Origin: Burkholderiaceae bacterium
Lineage (GTDB): Bacteria > Pseudomonadota > Gammaproteobacteria > Burkholderiales > Burkholderiaceae_C
Assembly: GCA_913776825.1 (NCBI GenBank)
Contig: CAJYPV010000027.1
Location: 248,001-312,000 of the forward strand
Length of the DNA stretch: 64,000 nucleotides
Reading direction: 5' to 3'
Part shown: in pieces, positions 56,691 through 64,000 of the stretch
Position numbering within the stretch: position 1 is the stretch's first letter
Layout of the letters: each line of letters starts with the position of its first letter
Made by a program: the position numbers and the translations under genes
Notes under the pieces: model-generated
What the model saw: only the letters and a program-made list of their open reading frames with translations
What the model was told of the DNA's origin: nothing
The model's database searches: none

Positions 56691-56803
56691 GAATCACCGA
56701 GCCCATCGACGATTCCACTGCAGACGGTGAGCGCTTCTGCTGGGAGGTCAGCGTTGAGGGCAGCGCCCGCACATGGTGCGGGAATCGATTTTCGACGCTG
56801 TGT

Positions 56804-57016
56804 TCAGGGACGAGCGCGATCGGCGCCAGACGGCGTCGGAGAGACGGATGGCTTGTCTTTCAGGGGCGCATCAGCGCTTGAATGACCGCGGTCGATGTCC
56901 CCGGGCGCCTCGGGACCGGTCTGGCCGGTCTCGCCGACTCGATGCGCGCTCTCATCGTTTTCCATGCCGCCCTGCAGGCCGGGCGGGAAGTCTTTGGAGG
57001 ATGGCGTGGCCGTCAT
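56804..57016 (-). CDS. 70-residue hydrophilic protein, unknown function
   Basis: A short, probably disordered protein rich in Pro, Gly, Asp and Ser (MTATPSSKDFPPGLQGG then GETGQTGPEAPGD). AGGAG lies 7 nt before the ATG at 57016, the strongest sign that it is real, and codon third positions are G/C-rich as in neighbouring genes. No family known. It lies just downstream of the minus-strand PEP-CTERM gene and may share its transcript. Confidence 0.6.
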   Translation of the reverse strand: MTATPSSKDFPPGLQGGMENDESAHRVGETGQTGPEAPGDIDRGHSSADAPLKDKPSVSPTPSGADRARP

Positions 57017-57143
57017 GCTGAAACTCCTGGTTGAGAGTGCCTGCAACGGCAATCCACACGCCCGTCATCGCAGCAGACCTCGATCGACTTCGCTGGCTCT
57101 GACGACGCTGGCACCCTTCGTCGGCGTTGGCCTTCTGCCGGGC

Positions 57144-58037
57144 TCAGGCGCGGCGGCGGGCGTACCCGCCGAGCACGAGGGCGCCGATCAGCATCAACAC
57201 GATGCTGGCGGGCTCCGGCGCGGTCAGTGCGGGTCCGAACGAGCGCGCATAGTTCGCGCCGGACAGGGAAGCGACGCTGTACGACACGGCCTGGCCATCC
57301 CAGGTGGTGACTTCGGAGATGCCGCCCCAATAGACCGATTGGCTGAGGTCGACGCCGCCGCTGCCCTTCGTCTGGACGCCATAGAGGTTGAGCGAGGTCT
57401 CGGCCATGAGGTACATGTAGAACGAGGTCGGGTCGCCCGAGGTGACGGTGCCCACGAAGTCCATGCGGCCGTAGACCTGTTCCTGCGTGCCGCTCAGGTT
57501 GCGCGAGTTGGTGACGGTCTTCGTGCCGTCATAGCCCATCACCGTGGTGCTCTCCGCGCTCGCCCAGCCCTGGCCGAAGTTGTGAGCGATCTGCCAGCGG
57601 GAAAAGCCCGCATCGTTGGGCACGCCCGGCATGGTGAGGGAGGGCTGCACATCGAGCGAGCTCGAGCCCACCACGACGATGCTGTAGTGCACCAGCAAGG
57701 TGTCGCCCAGGCTGCCGGCGGTGAAGGTCAGCGTGTCCGATTGCTGCGCGGTGACGGTGGCCCGCGCCGCGGCGGTGCCGTCGAAGCTGGCCTTGACCGA
57801 GCCGCGCAAGCTGCCGGCCGTGATCGACGATTCAGCCTGCGCGCTGGCGGAGTAGGCACCGCCGGTTGGATCCACGCCGGACTGACTCAGCTGCGACGAC
57901 AGCACCGCACCGTCGCTGGATTGGCGGCTGTCCGCCAGGCTGCCCGCCCACACCTGTTGGGATTGCGACGGCTGCGGCAGGGCATGGGCCAGGGTGGCAC
58001 ATAGCCCCCACAGGCCAGCGATGAGGACACGTTTCAT
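57144..58037 (-). CDS. PEP-CTERM sorting domain protein
   Basis: A 297-residue exported protein. The signal peptide ends near AHA (about residue 19), and the C-terminus PEPASIVLMLIGALVLGGYARRRA is a PEP-CTERM signal: Pro-Glu-Pro, a hydrophobic helix, then basic residues. Such proteins are handled by exosortase and sent to the cell surface or matrix; no exosortase gene is in the window. The start 58037 has GGGAG 6 nt upstream. The body is Ser/Thr/Gly-rich with beta-type composition and no known domain. Confidence 0.85.
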   Translation of the reverse strand: MKRVLIAGLWGLCATLAHALPQPSQSQQVWAGSLADSRQSSDGAVLSSQLSQSGVDPTGGAYSASAQAESSITAGSLRGSVKASFDGTAAARATVTAQQSDTLTFTAGSLGDTLLVHYSIVVVGSSSLDVQPSLTMPGVPNDAGFSRWQIAHNFGQGWASAESTTVMGYDGTKTVTNSRNLSGTQEQVYGRMDFVGTVTSGDPTSFYMYLMAETSLNLYGVQTKGSGGVDLSQSVYWGGISEVTTWDGQAVSYSVASLSGANYARSFGPALTAPEPASIVLMLIGALVLGGYARRRA

Positions 58038-58194
58038 TGGAGACTCCCGAAGTTTGAGACCGGTACAGTAAGAGAGCACGGTGCGCCGACTTGTCGCTGA
58101 TTTCGGGTGACATGCACGCTAAGCGACAGCGCTCCCCCCGAGCCTGGGGGGCGACCAGGCGGGGCAGGACGCAGGCCCGGAAAAACGTGCCTTC

Positions 58195-60318
58195 ATGACC
58201 CATCACGATCACCACCTCATGTCCTCCGATCCCTCCACCGAGCGCAGGTCTGACAGCGCGTCCGACCGCACCCCTGAAAGCACGTCCGCAAGCGCCTCCG
58301 CGCGGACCGCCGCCGACATGACCGAGGGCTTGTCGGGCGTCGACCCAACGGCTGCCATGCCGCGGCGACTCGATCCGCCCACCGCGTTCGCGCGGGACTG
58401 CGACCTCGTGATGAAGGGCGGCATCACCAGCGGTGTGGTCTATCCGCTGGCGATCGTGGAGATCGCCAAGGCCTTTCGGTTGCGGTCGATCGGCGGCACC
58501 AGCGCCGGCGCGATGGCGGCCGCCGTGGCCGCTGCGGCGGAGTGCGGCCGCCAGCGCCAATCGCAGCTGCCGCCGGACATCGACCCCTTCGCGGAACTGG
58601 CGCAATTGCCGAGCTTCCTCGGCGCGCAGGCGACCAGCGGCGGGACGCGCCTGCTGGCCTTCTTCCGACCGCTGCCCGCCTTGCGGCCCTTGTTCCAGGC
58701 GTTCACCGCGAGCCTTGGGCAAGCCGGGATGATCCGCCGCGTGGTCACGGCGCTGGCGGTCTTGCTGCGTCATCACTGGTGGATCACGCTGCTGGCGGCG
58801 ATCTGGGCGGTGTGTGCGGTGCGAGCATTGCCGATGCAGGTCTGGTCGATCGCCTGGGCCGTGCTGATCGTGGCGGGTGTGGCGGGGCTGGCCGCCAGCC
58901 TCTCGGTCTTTCTCACGGTGCGCACCGTCTTGCGCACATTGCCCGGCAATTTCTTCGGTGTCTGCACCGGCATGGCGGAGCCGGGCCAGGCGCATGCCGA
59001 TGAGCCCCTCACGCCGTGGCTCAGCGACTATCTCGATCGCCTGAGCGGTCAGTCGCATCTCACGCCAGGCCGCCCGCTGACCTTCCGCGACCTCAAGGCG
59101 CAGGGCATCCAGCTGGAAGTGATGACCACGTGTCTGACGCTGGGCCGGCCCTTCCGGCTGCCGTTTCGCAACGACACGCTGGTCAAGGAGAACAACCAGT
59201 TCGCGTTCGATGAGCAGGAATTCCGACGACTGTTTCCCGCGTCGGTGGTGGATTGGATGGTCGCCAAAACCCAGCCATTCAATGACGACGGCGAGCGCCG
59301 CCTGCTGGGTGACATCGACTTCGGCCGACTGCGGCGATTGCCCGATCCCGATGACCTGCCGGTGATCGTGGCCGTGCGCATGAGCCTGAGCTTTCCGGTG
59401 TTGCTGAGCGCGATCCCGCTGCATGCGGTGGATTTCCGCGAGGTCGCCGCGTGGCGCCGCGATCCCGACGCCCGCCCGCGTCCGACGCCGCGGCCATGCT
59501 GGTTCACCGACGGCGGTGTGGGCTCCAATTTCCCGATCCACTTTTTCGACACGCCACTGCCGACGCGTCCCACCTTCGGTCTCGACCTGGGCAGCCTGAA
59601 TGCCGACGCGCCGGCGGACGCGCCACGCGTGGTCTTCCCGCGCAACAACGGCGACGCGATGATGCCGTACTGGCGGCATCTGGGCGGCGGGTCGGGACTG
59701 TCGCAACTGGTTAATTTCCTGGGCACCGTCTTCACCGTGGCCAAGGATTGGAGCCATGAGTCGCTGACCCACATGCCGGGCTTTCGCGACCGGATCGGAC
59801 TGATCCGGCTGAATGCGAAGGAAGGCGGCCTGAACCTCACGATGCCGCCGGCGCTGATCCAGACGCTCACCGATTACGGCCGGGAAGCCGGCCGCGAATT
59901 CGTCATCCGTTTCGGCGATCCCGCGAAGTGGCCGGCCGGCGCCACGCCATCGCCGATGGATTGGGAGAACCATCAGGCCATCCGCTTGCGGTTGACCCTG
60001 GCGGCTTATTCGGAGGCCGCCGCGGAGATGTCGCGCTCCCTGGGCCAACTCGCCGAAACGCCCAGCGACTACGACCGTTTCTTCACCGGCCCCTACGGCC
60101 CGCCGACCTACCGTTTCCACGGACTGGGCAAGCTGGACATCGCGCCGGACGACGGCCTGCATGTGTCGCAGGCCGGGCTGGCCCATTGGTCGCTCGATGC
60201 GCTGCTGGGCATCGCGAAGCGCGTGGCATTGACCACCTCGGTGAGAGGCGCCGGCGTCGATCCCGGCACGCGCGCGCCGAAGCCACTACCGGAATTGCGG
60301 TTGCGGCCACGGATTTGA
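58195..60318 (+). CDS. Patatin-like phospholipase with internal membrane helices
   Basis: A 707-residue patatin-domain protein. Nucleophile Ser103 lies in GGTSAGAMAAA and the dyad Asp439 in TDGGVGSNFPI; MKGGITSGVVYPLAI is the oxyanion start. Two membrane helices (about 195-212 and 217-240) are inserted between nucleophile and Asp, so the catalytic parts would face the same side of the membrane. The family hydrolyses phospholipids; substrate unknown. The first 55 residues are Ser/Thr-rich. Large members like this occur both as housekeeping lipid enzymes and as phage-defence effectors; no defence partner is visible. Confidence 0.8.
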   Translation: MTHHDHHLMSSDPSTERRSDSASDRTPESTSASASARTAADMTEGLSGVDPTAAMPRRLDPPTAFARDCDLVMKGGITSGVVYPLAIVEIAKAFRLRSIGGTSAGAMAAAVAAAAECGRQRQSQLPPDIDPFAELAQLPSFLGAQATSGGTRLLAFFRPLPALRPLFQAFTASLGQAGMIRRVVTALAVLLRHHWWITLLAAIWAVCAVRALPMQVWSIAWAVLIVAGVAGLAASLSVFLTVRTVLRTLPGNFFGVCTGMAEPGQAHADEPLTPWLSDYLDRLSGQSHLTPGRPLTFRDLKAQGIQLEVMTTCLTLGRPFRLPFRNDTLVKENNQFAFDEQEFRRLFPASVVDWMVAKTQPFNDDGERRLLGDIDFGRLRRLPDPDDLPVIVAVRMSLSFPVLLSAIPLHAVDFREVAAWRRDPDARPRPTPRPCWFTDGGVGSNFPIHFFDTPLPTRPTFGLDLGSLNADAPADAPRVVFPRNNGDAMMPYWRHLGGGSGLSQLVNFLGTVFTVAKDWSHESLTHMPGFRDRIGLIRLNAKEGGLNLTMPPALIQTLTDYGREAGREFVIRFGDPAKWPAGATPSPMDWENHQAIRLRLTLAAYSEAAAEMSRSLGQLAETPSDYDRFFTGPYGPPTYRFHGLGKLDIAPDDGLHVSQAGLAHWSLDALLGIAKRVALTTSVRGAGVDPGTRAPKPLPELRLRPRI

Positions 60319-60436
60319 GGTGCGAGTGGGACAAAGTCGCCGCATGAGTGCCATGCAGATTGCGTCGTCGCTGGATGGCTTCACGCTAAGCTGAGGATCC
60401 CGTTTCCGGTGGTCGGTCACCGACACCAACATCCCG

Positions 60437-60550
60437 ATGGAAGCTCAACTCGAAAACCCCGCACTGGGCACCCACCACGGCTATCCGGTGCCCGAGACCG
60501 ATCCGCTCTCCGAGGAAGTCGTTCGTCGATGGGTGCATCGCCGTGGCTGA
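60437..60550 (+). CDS. Possible 37-residue peptide upstream of the ImmA-like gene
   Basis: A short open frame starting MEAQLENPALGTHHGYP and ending in WVHRRG. Its stop overlaps the GTG start of the next gene by 8 nt, so translational coupling is possible. It is acidic in the middle (ETDPLSEE) and basic at the end. No ribosome site is visible and no family is known, so it could be non-coding leader. Confidence 0.35.
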   Translation: MEAQLENPALGTHHGYPVPETDPLSEEVVRRWVHRRG

Positions 60551-61862
60551 ATTCGACATCACTGCCGAGTGGATGGCCGCGCAGTCCGGCGATCCTGAAA
60601 TCGCGGCGACGGCGGGGTTGCTGCACATCTCCGTTGACCAGATCAGTTTGACCCAAAGCCAGGACGCGTGGTCCAGGACAGTGCGAGACAGCGTGTTCGT
60701 GTCCGCCTATCCCTTGGCCAGCTGGCTGGCAAGTTCATGGTGGCGATTGGGTCATGAGCCGCTGCCGCATCAACAGCCGGGTCACGACTGGCGCATGGCC
60801 CACGAACTGGGGGCGGCCAACCACGGTTATGTGTGGCCACGCGTGGTGTTCATTCCTGATGGCGAGGCCGTGCAGGTCTGGGCAGCACCTGCGGCCAGTC
60901 CTGAACAGTCCGTGCAGTACGTGCAAGGATTGGATGCGCCGCGCGCCATTCCCTTGAAGGCGTTCCAGCAGAGCGTGCATCGATTCATCGACAGCGTGTT
61001 GTCTCGCCTCAGCGCTCGCGAGGTCGCGGACTCCGGCCTCTCGCAGCTGTGGCGGTTCGTGCAGGACGATCTCGCGGATCCCGGCGCCTGCTCCCGAAGA
61101 AAGCTGGAGGCGGAACTCGGCTTTGACCCCGAGGAGTGTCCTCCCGATGTGCTGACTGCCGCGCTCCGCTGGAAGTCCGAGGTCGGCGACGTCGCACTGT
61201 CGGAACTGGCCCCCGCGATGTCTTCGTCGGGGCACAGCCCGGACCTGACCACGCTGTCGCAGCTGGCGCAGGCGGACGGGATCTTTGGCACGCCGTCGGT
61301 CACCTCGAACGATGTCGATCACCTGACACAGGGGGCGCCCTGGGAACGCGCCGTTCATGATGCCCGAGCACTTCGTCGAGCCATTGGCCAGGTCACCGGC
61401 CCGATGCCGAGTCATGTGCTGCATGACCTGCTTGGGCTGAGCACGGTGAGCCTGCTCGATCGACCGTTCGCGGCCGGCCGGTCGCCGGTCGCCGTCGCCA
61501 TGCCGGTCGGTCCTTCGGGGCTGAAGTTTGTCGCCCGCCGACGAAATGCCGTGGGACAACGCTTCGAGCTGGCCCGATTCCTGGGTGAACACTTGCGTCC
61601 CTCCGATGGCGGCCCGCGATGGCTCGCGTCGACGGACCTGAGCACGTCCCGTCAGAAATACCAGCGCGCATTTGCCGCCGAATTGCTATGCCCGTTGGAC
61701 TCGCTCCTGTCCTTCCTGGATGGCGACGTGTCCACCTATGCCATCGAGGAAGCGTCGGCGCAGTTCGAAGTGAGCGAGCAGGTCGTGACCAACCTGCTGC
61801 TCAATCACGGCGTGATCCAACCCCATTGGACGCAGCACTTGCCCTACCGGATGGCGTCCTGA
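60543..61862 (+). CDS. ImmA/IrrE-like protein with degenerate zinc motif
   Basis: A 439-residue protein. The C-terminal third resembles ImmA/IrrE: a strand, then RFELARFLGEHL (residues 340-351), where active members have FxLAHELGH, then YQRAFAAELLCP and a winged-helix-like VSEQVVTNLLLNHGVI end. The HExxH His and Glu are Arg and Phe here, so it is probably not a peptidase. The N-terminal part (SAYPLASWLASSWWRLGHEP, DWRMAHELGAANHGYVWP) recurs in a group of uncharacterised ImmA/IrrE relatives. It starts with GTG. Sensor or antitoxin-like role is a guess. Confidence 0.6.
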   Translation: MAEFDITAEWMAAQSGDPEIAATAGLLHISVDQISLTQSQDAWSRTVRDSVFVSAYPLASWLASSWWRLGHEPLPHQQPGHDWRMAHELGAANHGYVWPRVVFIPDGEAVQVWAAPAASPEQSVQYVQGLDAPRAIPLKAFQQSVHRFIDSVLSRLSAREVADSGLSQLWRFVQDDLADPGACSRRKLEAELGFDPEECPPDVLTAALRWKSEVGDVALSELAPAMSSSGHSPDLTTLSQLAQADGIFGTPSVTSNDVDHLTQGAPWERAVHDARALRRAIGQVTGPMPSHVLHDLLGLSTVSLLDRPFAAGRSPVAVAMPVGPSGLKFVARRRNAVGQRFELARFLGEHLRPSDGGPRWLASTDLSTSRQKYQRAFAAELLCPLDSLLSFLDGDVSTYAIEEASAQFEVSEQVVTNLLLNHGVIQPHWTQHLPYRMAS

Positions 61863-61915
61863 GACGTCGGGTTCCGCGCGGGCAGACCCCGATGCGGGAT
61901 GGCTGGCGCGGCGCT

Positions 61916-61954
61916 TCACTCACCCCTTCTCACTCACCCCTTCTCACTCACCCC
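61916..61954. repeat. 14-bp tandem repeat across the cobT stop
   Basis: TCACTCACCCCTTC occurs at 61916-61929 and 61930-61943, with a third partial unit to 61954. The cobT stop codon (61934-61936 complement) falls in the second unit, so the repeat sets the last residues (VSEKG) of CobT. It marks the right edge of the DNA between the two cob groups. Confidence 0.8.
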
Positions 61955-62977
61955 CGCCGCATCAAAGCTCGCCATCTCCGCCAGCACCTTGCACGCGGAC
62001 TGCAACAGCGGCCAGGCGAGCGCCGCGCCGGAGCCCTCGCCGAGTCGCAGCCCCAGGTCCAGCAACGGATCGGCGCGCAGGGTTTCCAGCATCAGGCGAT
62101 GGCCGGACTCCTGCGAGCGGTGCGCAAACACGCAGCGCTCCAGCACCGCAGGCTGCAGCTTGGCGGCGACCAGCACGGCCGCGCCGGTGATGAAGCCGTC
62201 CACGACGATCACTCGGCGTTCCAGCGCGGCCTGGAGCACCGCGCCGACCATCATGGCGATCTCCAGCCCGCCGAGTGCCGCCAGCGCGGCCAGCGGCTCG
62301 TTGGCGCGTGGGTGACGCTGCAGGGCACGGGTCAGCACCTCCAGCTTGTGCTGCAGTTGCTGGTCGTCCAGACCGGTGCCACGCCCCACGCAATCGGCCA
62401 GCGGATAACCGCCGAGTCGTGCCAGCAGCAGCGAGGCCGCGGAGGTGTTGCCAATGCCCATCTCCCCCAGCAGCAGCACATTGCCGGGACGCTTCTGCAG
62501 CAGCGTCTTGCCCGCCGCGACGGCCGTGGCGCATTCATCGGCGCTCATCGCGGGACCGGCCAGCATGTCCGCGCTGCCCATCGCGATCTTGGCGATCAGC
62601 AGGCCCGGCCGAGGCTGGAAGGTGTGGCGCACGCCCGCATCCACCACGCTCAAGGTCAGACCGTGCTGACGCGCCAGCACCGAAACCGCCGCGCCGCCGG
62701 CCAGGAAGTTCTCGACCATCTGCCAGGTGACGTCGGACGGATAGGCCGACACGCCGTGCGCCGCCAGGCCATGGTCCGCCGCGAAGACCATCAGCTGCGG
62801 GTCGACCAGCGTCGGCGATTCGGTGCCCAGGATCAGCCCCAGACGCAGCATCAACGTTTCCAGCCGGCCCAAGGCGCCCAGCGGCTTGGTCTTGCGATCG
62901 ATCCGATGGCGCAGGGCCGCTTCCAGACGGGTGTCGAGCAGGGACGGAATCTCGGGGATCAGGTCTTGGATGGTCAT
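61934..62977 (-). CDS. cobT: Nicotinate-nucleotide-dimethylbenzimidazole phosphoribosyltransferase
   Basis: A 347-residue enzyme forming alpha-ribazole phosphate for the lower ligand of cobalamin. Typical blocks: KPLGALGRLE near the start, VFAADHGLAAHGVSAYPSDVT, MGIGNTSAAS, and the C-terminal LGEGSGAALA containing the catalytic Glu. Its product goes to CobC/CobS, encoded 26 kb away at 34.0-35.5 kb on the same strand. It follows cobQ by 43 nt. Confidence 0.95.
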   Translation of the reverse strand: MTIQDLIPEIPSLLDTRLEAALRHRIDRKTKPLGALGRLETLMLRLGLILGTESPTLVDPQLMVFAADHGLAAHGVSAYPSDVTWQMVENFLAGGAAVSVLARQHGLTLSVVDAGVRHTFQPRPGLLIAKIAMGSADMLAGPAMSADECATAVAAGKTLLQKRPGNVLLLGEMGIGNTSAASLLLARLGGYPLADCVGRGTGLDDQQLQHKLEVLTRALQRHPRANEPLAALAALGGLEIAMMVGAVLQAALERRVIVVDGFITGAAVLVAAKLQPAVLERCVFAHRSQESGHRLMLETLRADPLLDLGLRLGEGSGAALAWPLLQSACKVLAEMASFDAAGVSEKG

Positions 62978-63020
62978 GACAGAGAGACAGGGGAGAGAAA
63001 GAAAACCGAGGTCGGGGACC

Positions 63021-64000
63021 TCACTCGTGGGCGCCCGGCTTCAGCAGATCCATGAGCACACCGGGCGGCACGTGCTGATCGAGGTAGTCGGCCAGGTCAT
63101 CGAAGACACGCTCCAACGGACGCACGGGCCGACCGAACAGGGCCGACAGCGCGCACTCGTCCTCGAACAGGCCGTGCAGGTAATGGCCCAGGACCGCGCC
63201 GTGCTGCCAGCCCAACGGCTGGCCTTGCGCATCAAACAGGACGGGCGTGACCGCAGGCAGCGCGGGATGCTGCGCGGTGCGACCATGGTGAATTTCGTAG
63301 CCGCGCGCCGTCAGCCCCGACAGGCCGGACCAGGGCGCCGCCAGCGAGGGGGCGAAGCGGACCTGCGCCTCGCGCAGCAGCTTGTCGCGCTCGAATTGCG
63401 TGACCAGCGGCAGCAGGCCGAGTCCGGGCGCATTGCCATCCATGCCGTGCGGGTCAATCAAGGCCTCGCCCAGCATCTGCAGCCCGCCGCAGATGCCCAG
63501 CACCGGCCGACCGGCTGCGGCATGGGCGGTGATGACCGCGTCCAGCTTCTGCGCGCGCAGCCAGGCCAGATCCGATGCGACGGCCTTGGAGCCGGGCAGG
63601 ATGATCCAGTCAACGCCGTCCAGCTCGGCCGGCGTGCGGGCCCAACTGAGCCGAACGCCGTCCAGGCTGCGCAGCGGCTGGAATTCATCGAGATTGGACA
63701 GCCGCGGATAGGCCACGACGGCGACGCGAAGCGTGGTCATGCCGCTGCCGGTTGGACGGTCGTCGAAGACGCCGTCTTCTTCCGGCAGCCCATGGCCGCG
63801 CCACATCGGCAAGGTGGCGAGCGTGGGCACGCCGGTGAGCGATTGCAGCATCTCCGGGCCGGGCGACAGCAGCGAGGCATCACCGCGGAAGCGATTCAGC
63901 ACGAAGCCGCGGATCAGCGCGCGCTCGTCGGGCGGCAGCAGTTGATGGGTGCCGAACAGATGCGCGAAGGCGCCGCCGCGATCGATGTCGGTGACCAGCA
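63021..64000 (-). CDS. cobQ: Cobyric acid synthase, C-terminal part (cut by the window end)
   Basis: The frame is open to the window edge, so the gene continues beyond 64000 and only about 326 residues are seen. VTDIDRGGAFAHLFGT at the edge and GFVLNRFRGD belong to the CobQ N-terminal half. The glutamine amidotransferase domain has catalytic Cys in GICGGLQMLGE and His in GHYLHGLFED. It amidates adenosylcobyrinic acid a,c-diamide to cobyric acid. First known gene of the cobQ-cobT pair. Confidence 0.9.
   Translation of the reverse strand, partial: LVTDIDRGGAFAHLFGTHQLLPPDERALIRGFVLNRFRGDASLLSPGPEMLQSLTGVPTLATLPMWRGHGLPEEDGVFDDRPTGSGMTTLRVAVVAYPRLSNLDEFQPLRSLDGVRLSWARTPAELDGVDWIILPGSKAVASDLAWLRAQKLDAVITAHAAAGRPVLGICGGLQMLGEALIDPHGMDGNAPGLGLLPLVTQFERDKLLREAQVRFAPSLAAPWSGLSGLTARGYEIHHGRTAQHPALPAVTPVLFDAQGQPLGWQHGAVLGHYLHGLFEDECALSALFGRPVRPLERVFDDLADYLDQHVPPGVLMDLLKPGAHE

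Noticed and set aside
56773-57021. A plus-strand 82-residue frame
   Set aside because: Arg-rich shadow composition; the opposite strand has a good ribosome site and better codon use.

Overview
The window looks like chromosomal DNA from a high-GC betaproteobacterium of the order Burkholderiales, probably near the Roseateles/Mitsuaria/Rubrivivax group. This rests on the hisGDCBHAF block with a short HisG, the bolA-his and rsmD-coaD-ferredoxin neighbourhoods, a PHA-system protein, DUF1415, a PEP-CTERM protein and an RsaM-type quorum-sensing locus. The genus is an inference. No rRNA, tRNA, CRISPR array, transposase or integrase was seen.

Layout. 0-13 kb: a DUF1275 membrane protein; an SOS-type promoter (LexA box) driving a 36-residue membrane peptide; a Fur-boxed PepSY operon; a cyclic-nucleotide-domain/thioredoxin-reductase-like flavoprotein; a thioesterase; gshA; a GlxA-type regulator coupled to a cysteine hydrolase; DUF1415; an M20 amidohydrolase; and a periplasmic binding protein. 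13-22 kb: a molybdopterin oxidoreductase, a lipoprotein aminopeptidase, a storage-lipid group (PHA-system protein, acyl-CoA-binding protein, WS/DGAT acyltransferase), a pair of long palindromic repeats, and an ABC-2 exporter next to a TetR regulator. 22-33.6 kb: bolA, then hisG-hisD, interrupted by a chemoreceptor and a ribbon-helix-helix/PIN toxin-antitoxin pair translationally coupled to hisC, then hisB-hisH-hisA-hisF-rsmD-coaD-ferredoxin. murA, hisI and hisE, usual in this neighbourhood, are absent here.

34-64 kb: cobC and cobS (minus strand) are separated from cobT and cobQ (also minus strand) by about 26 kb of accessory DNA. This segment holds a DUF3369 response regulator, a second family of paired palindromic repeats, an MFS exporter and a seven-gene plus-strand operon (aldolase, acylating aldehyde dehydrogenase, aminotransferase, a double ATP-grasp ligase, a single ATP-grasp ligase, porin, flavoprotein). 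The operon looks like an undescribed peptide-type natural-product pathway. Further on are a secreted beta-propeller pair, a proline iminopeptidase, a LuxR/LuxI/RsaM-like quorum-sensing locus with a well-placed lux box, a PEP-CTERM protein, a membrane patatin and an ImmA/IrrE-like protein whose zinc motif has decayed.

How they may work together. In the operon, the aldolase/dehydrogenase pair could run from acetyl-CoA and pyruvate to 4-hydroxy-2-oxopentanoate. The aminotransferase could convert this to 2-amino-4-hydroxypentanoate, the three ATP-grasp domains could make amide bonds, and the MFS protein and porin could move the product. The quorum-sensing locus lies 4.6 kb downstream, but no lux box was found in front of the operon. 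All functions come from reading sequence and motifs; no database search was run.
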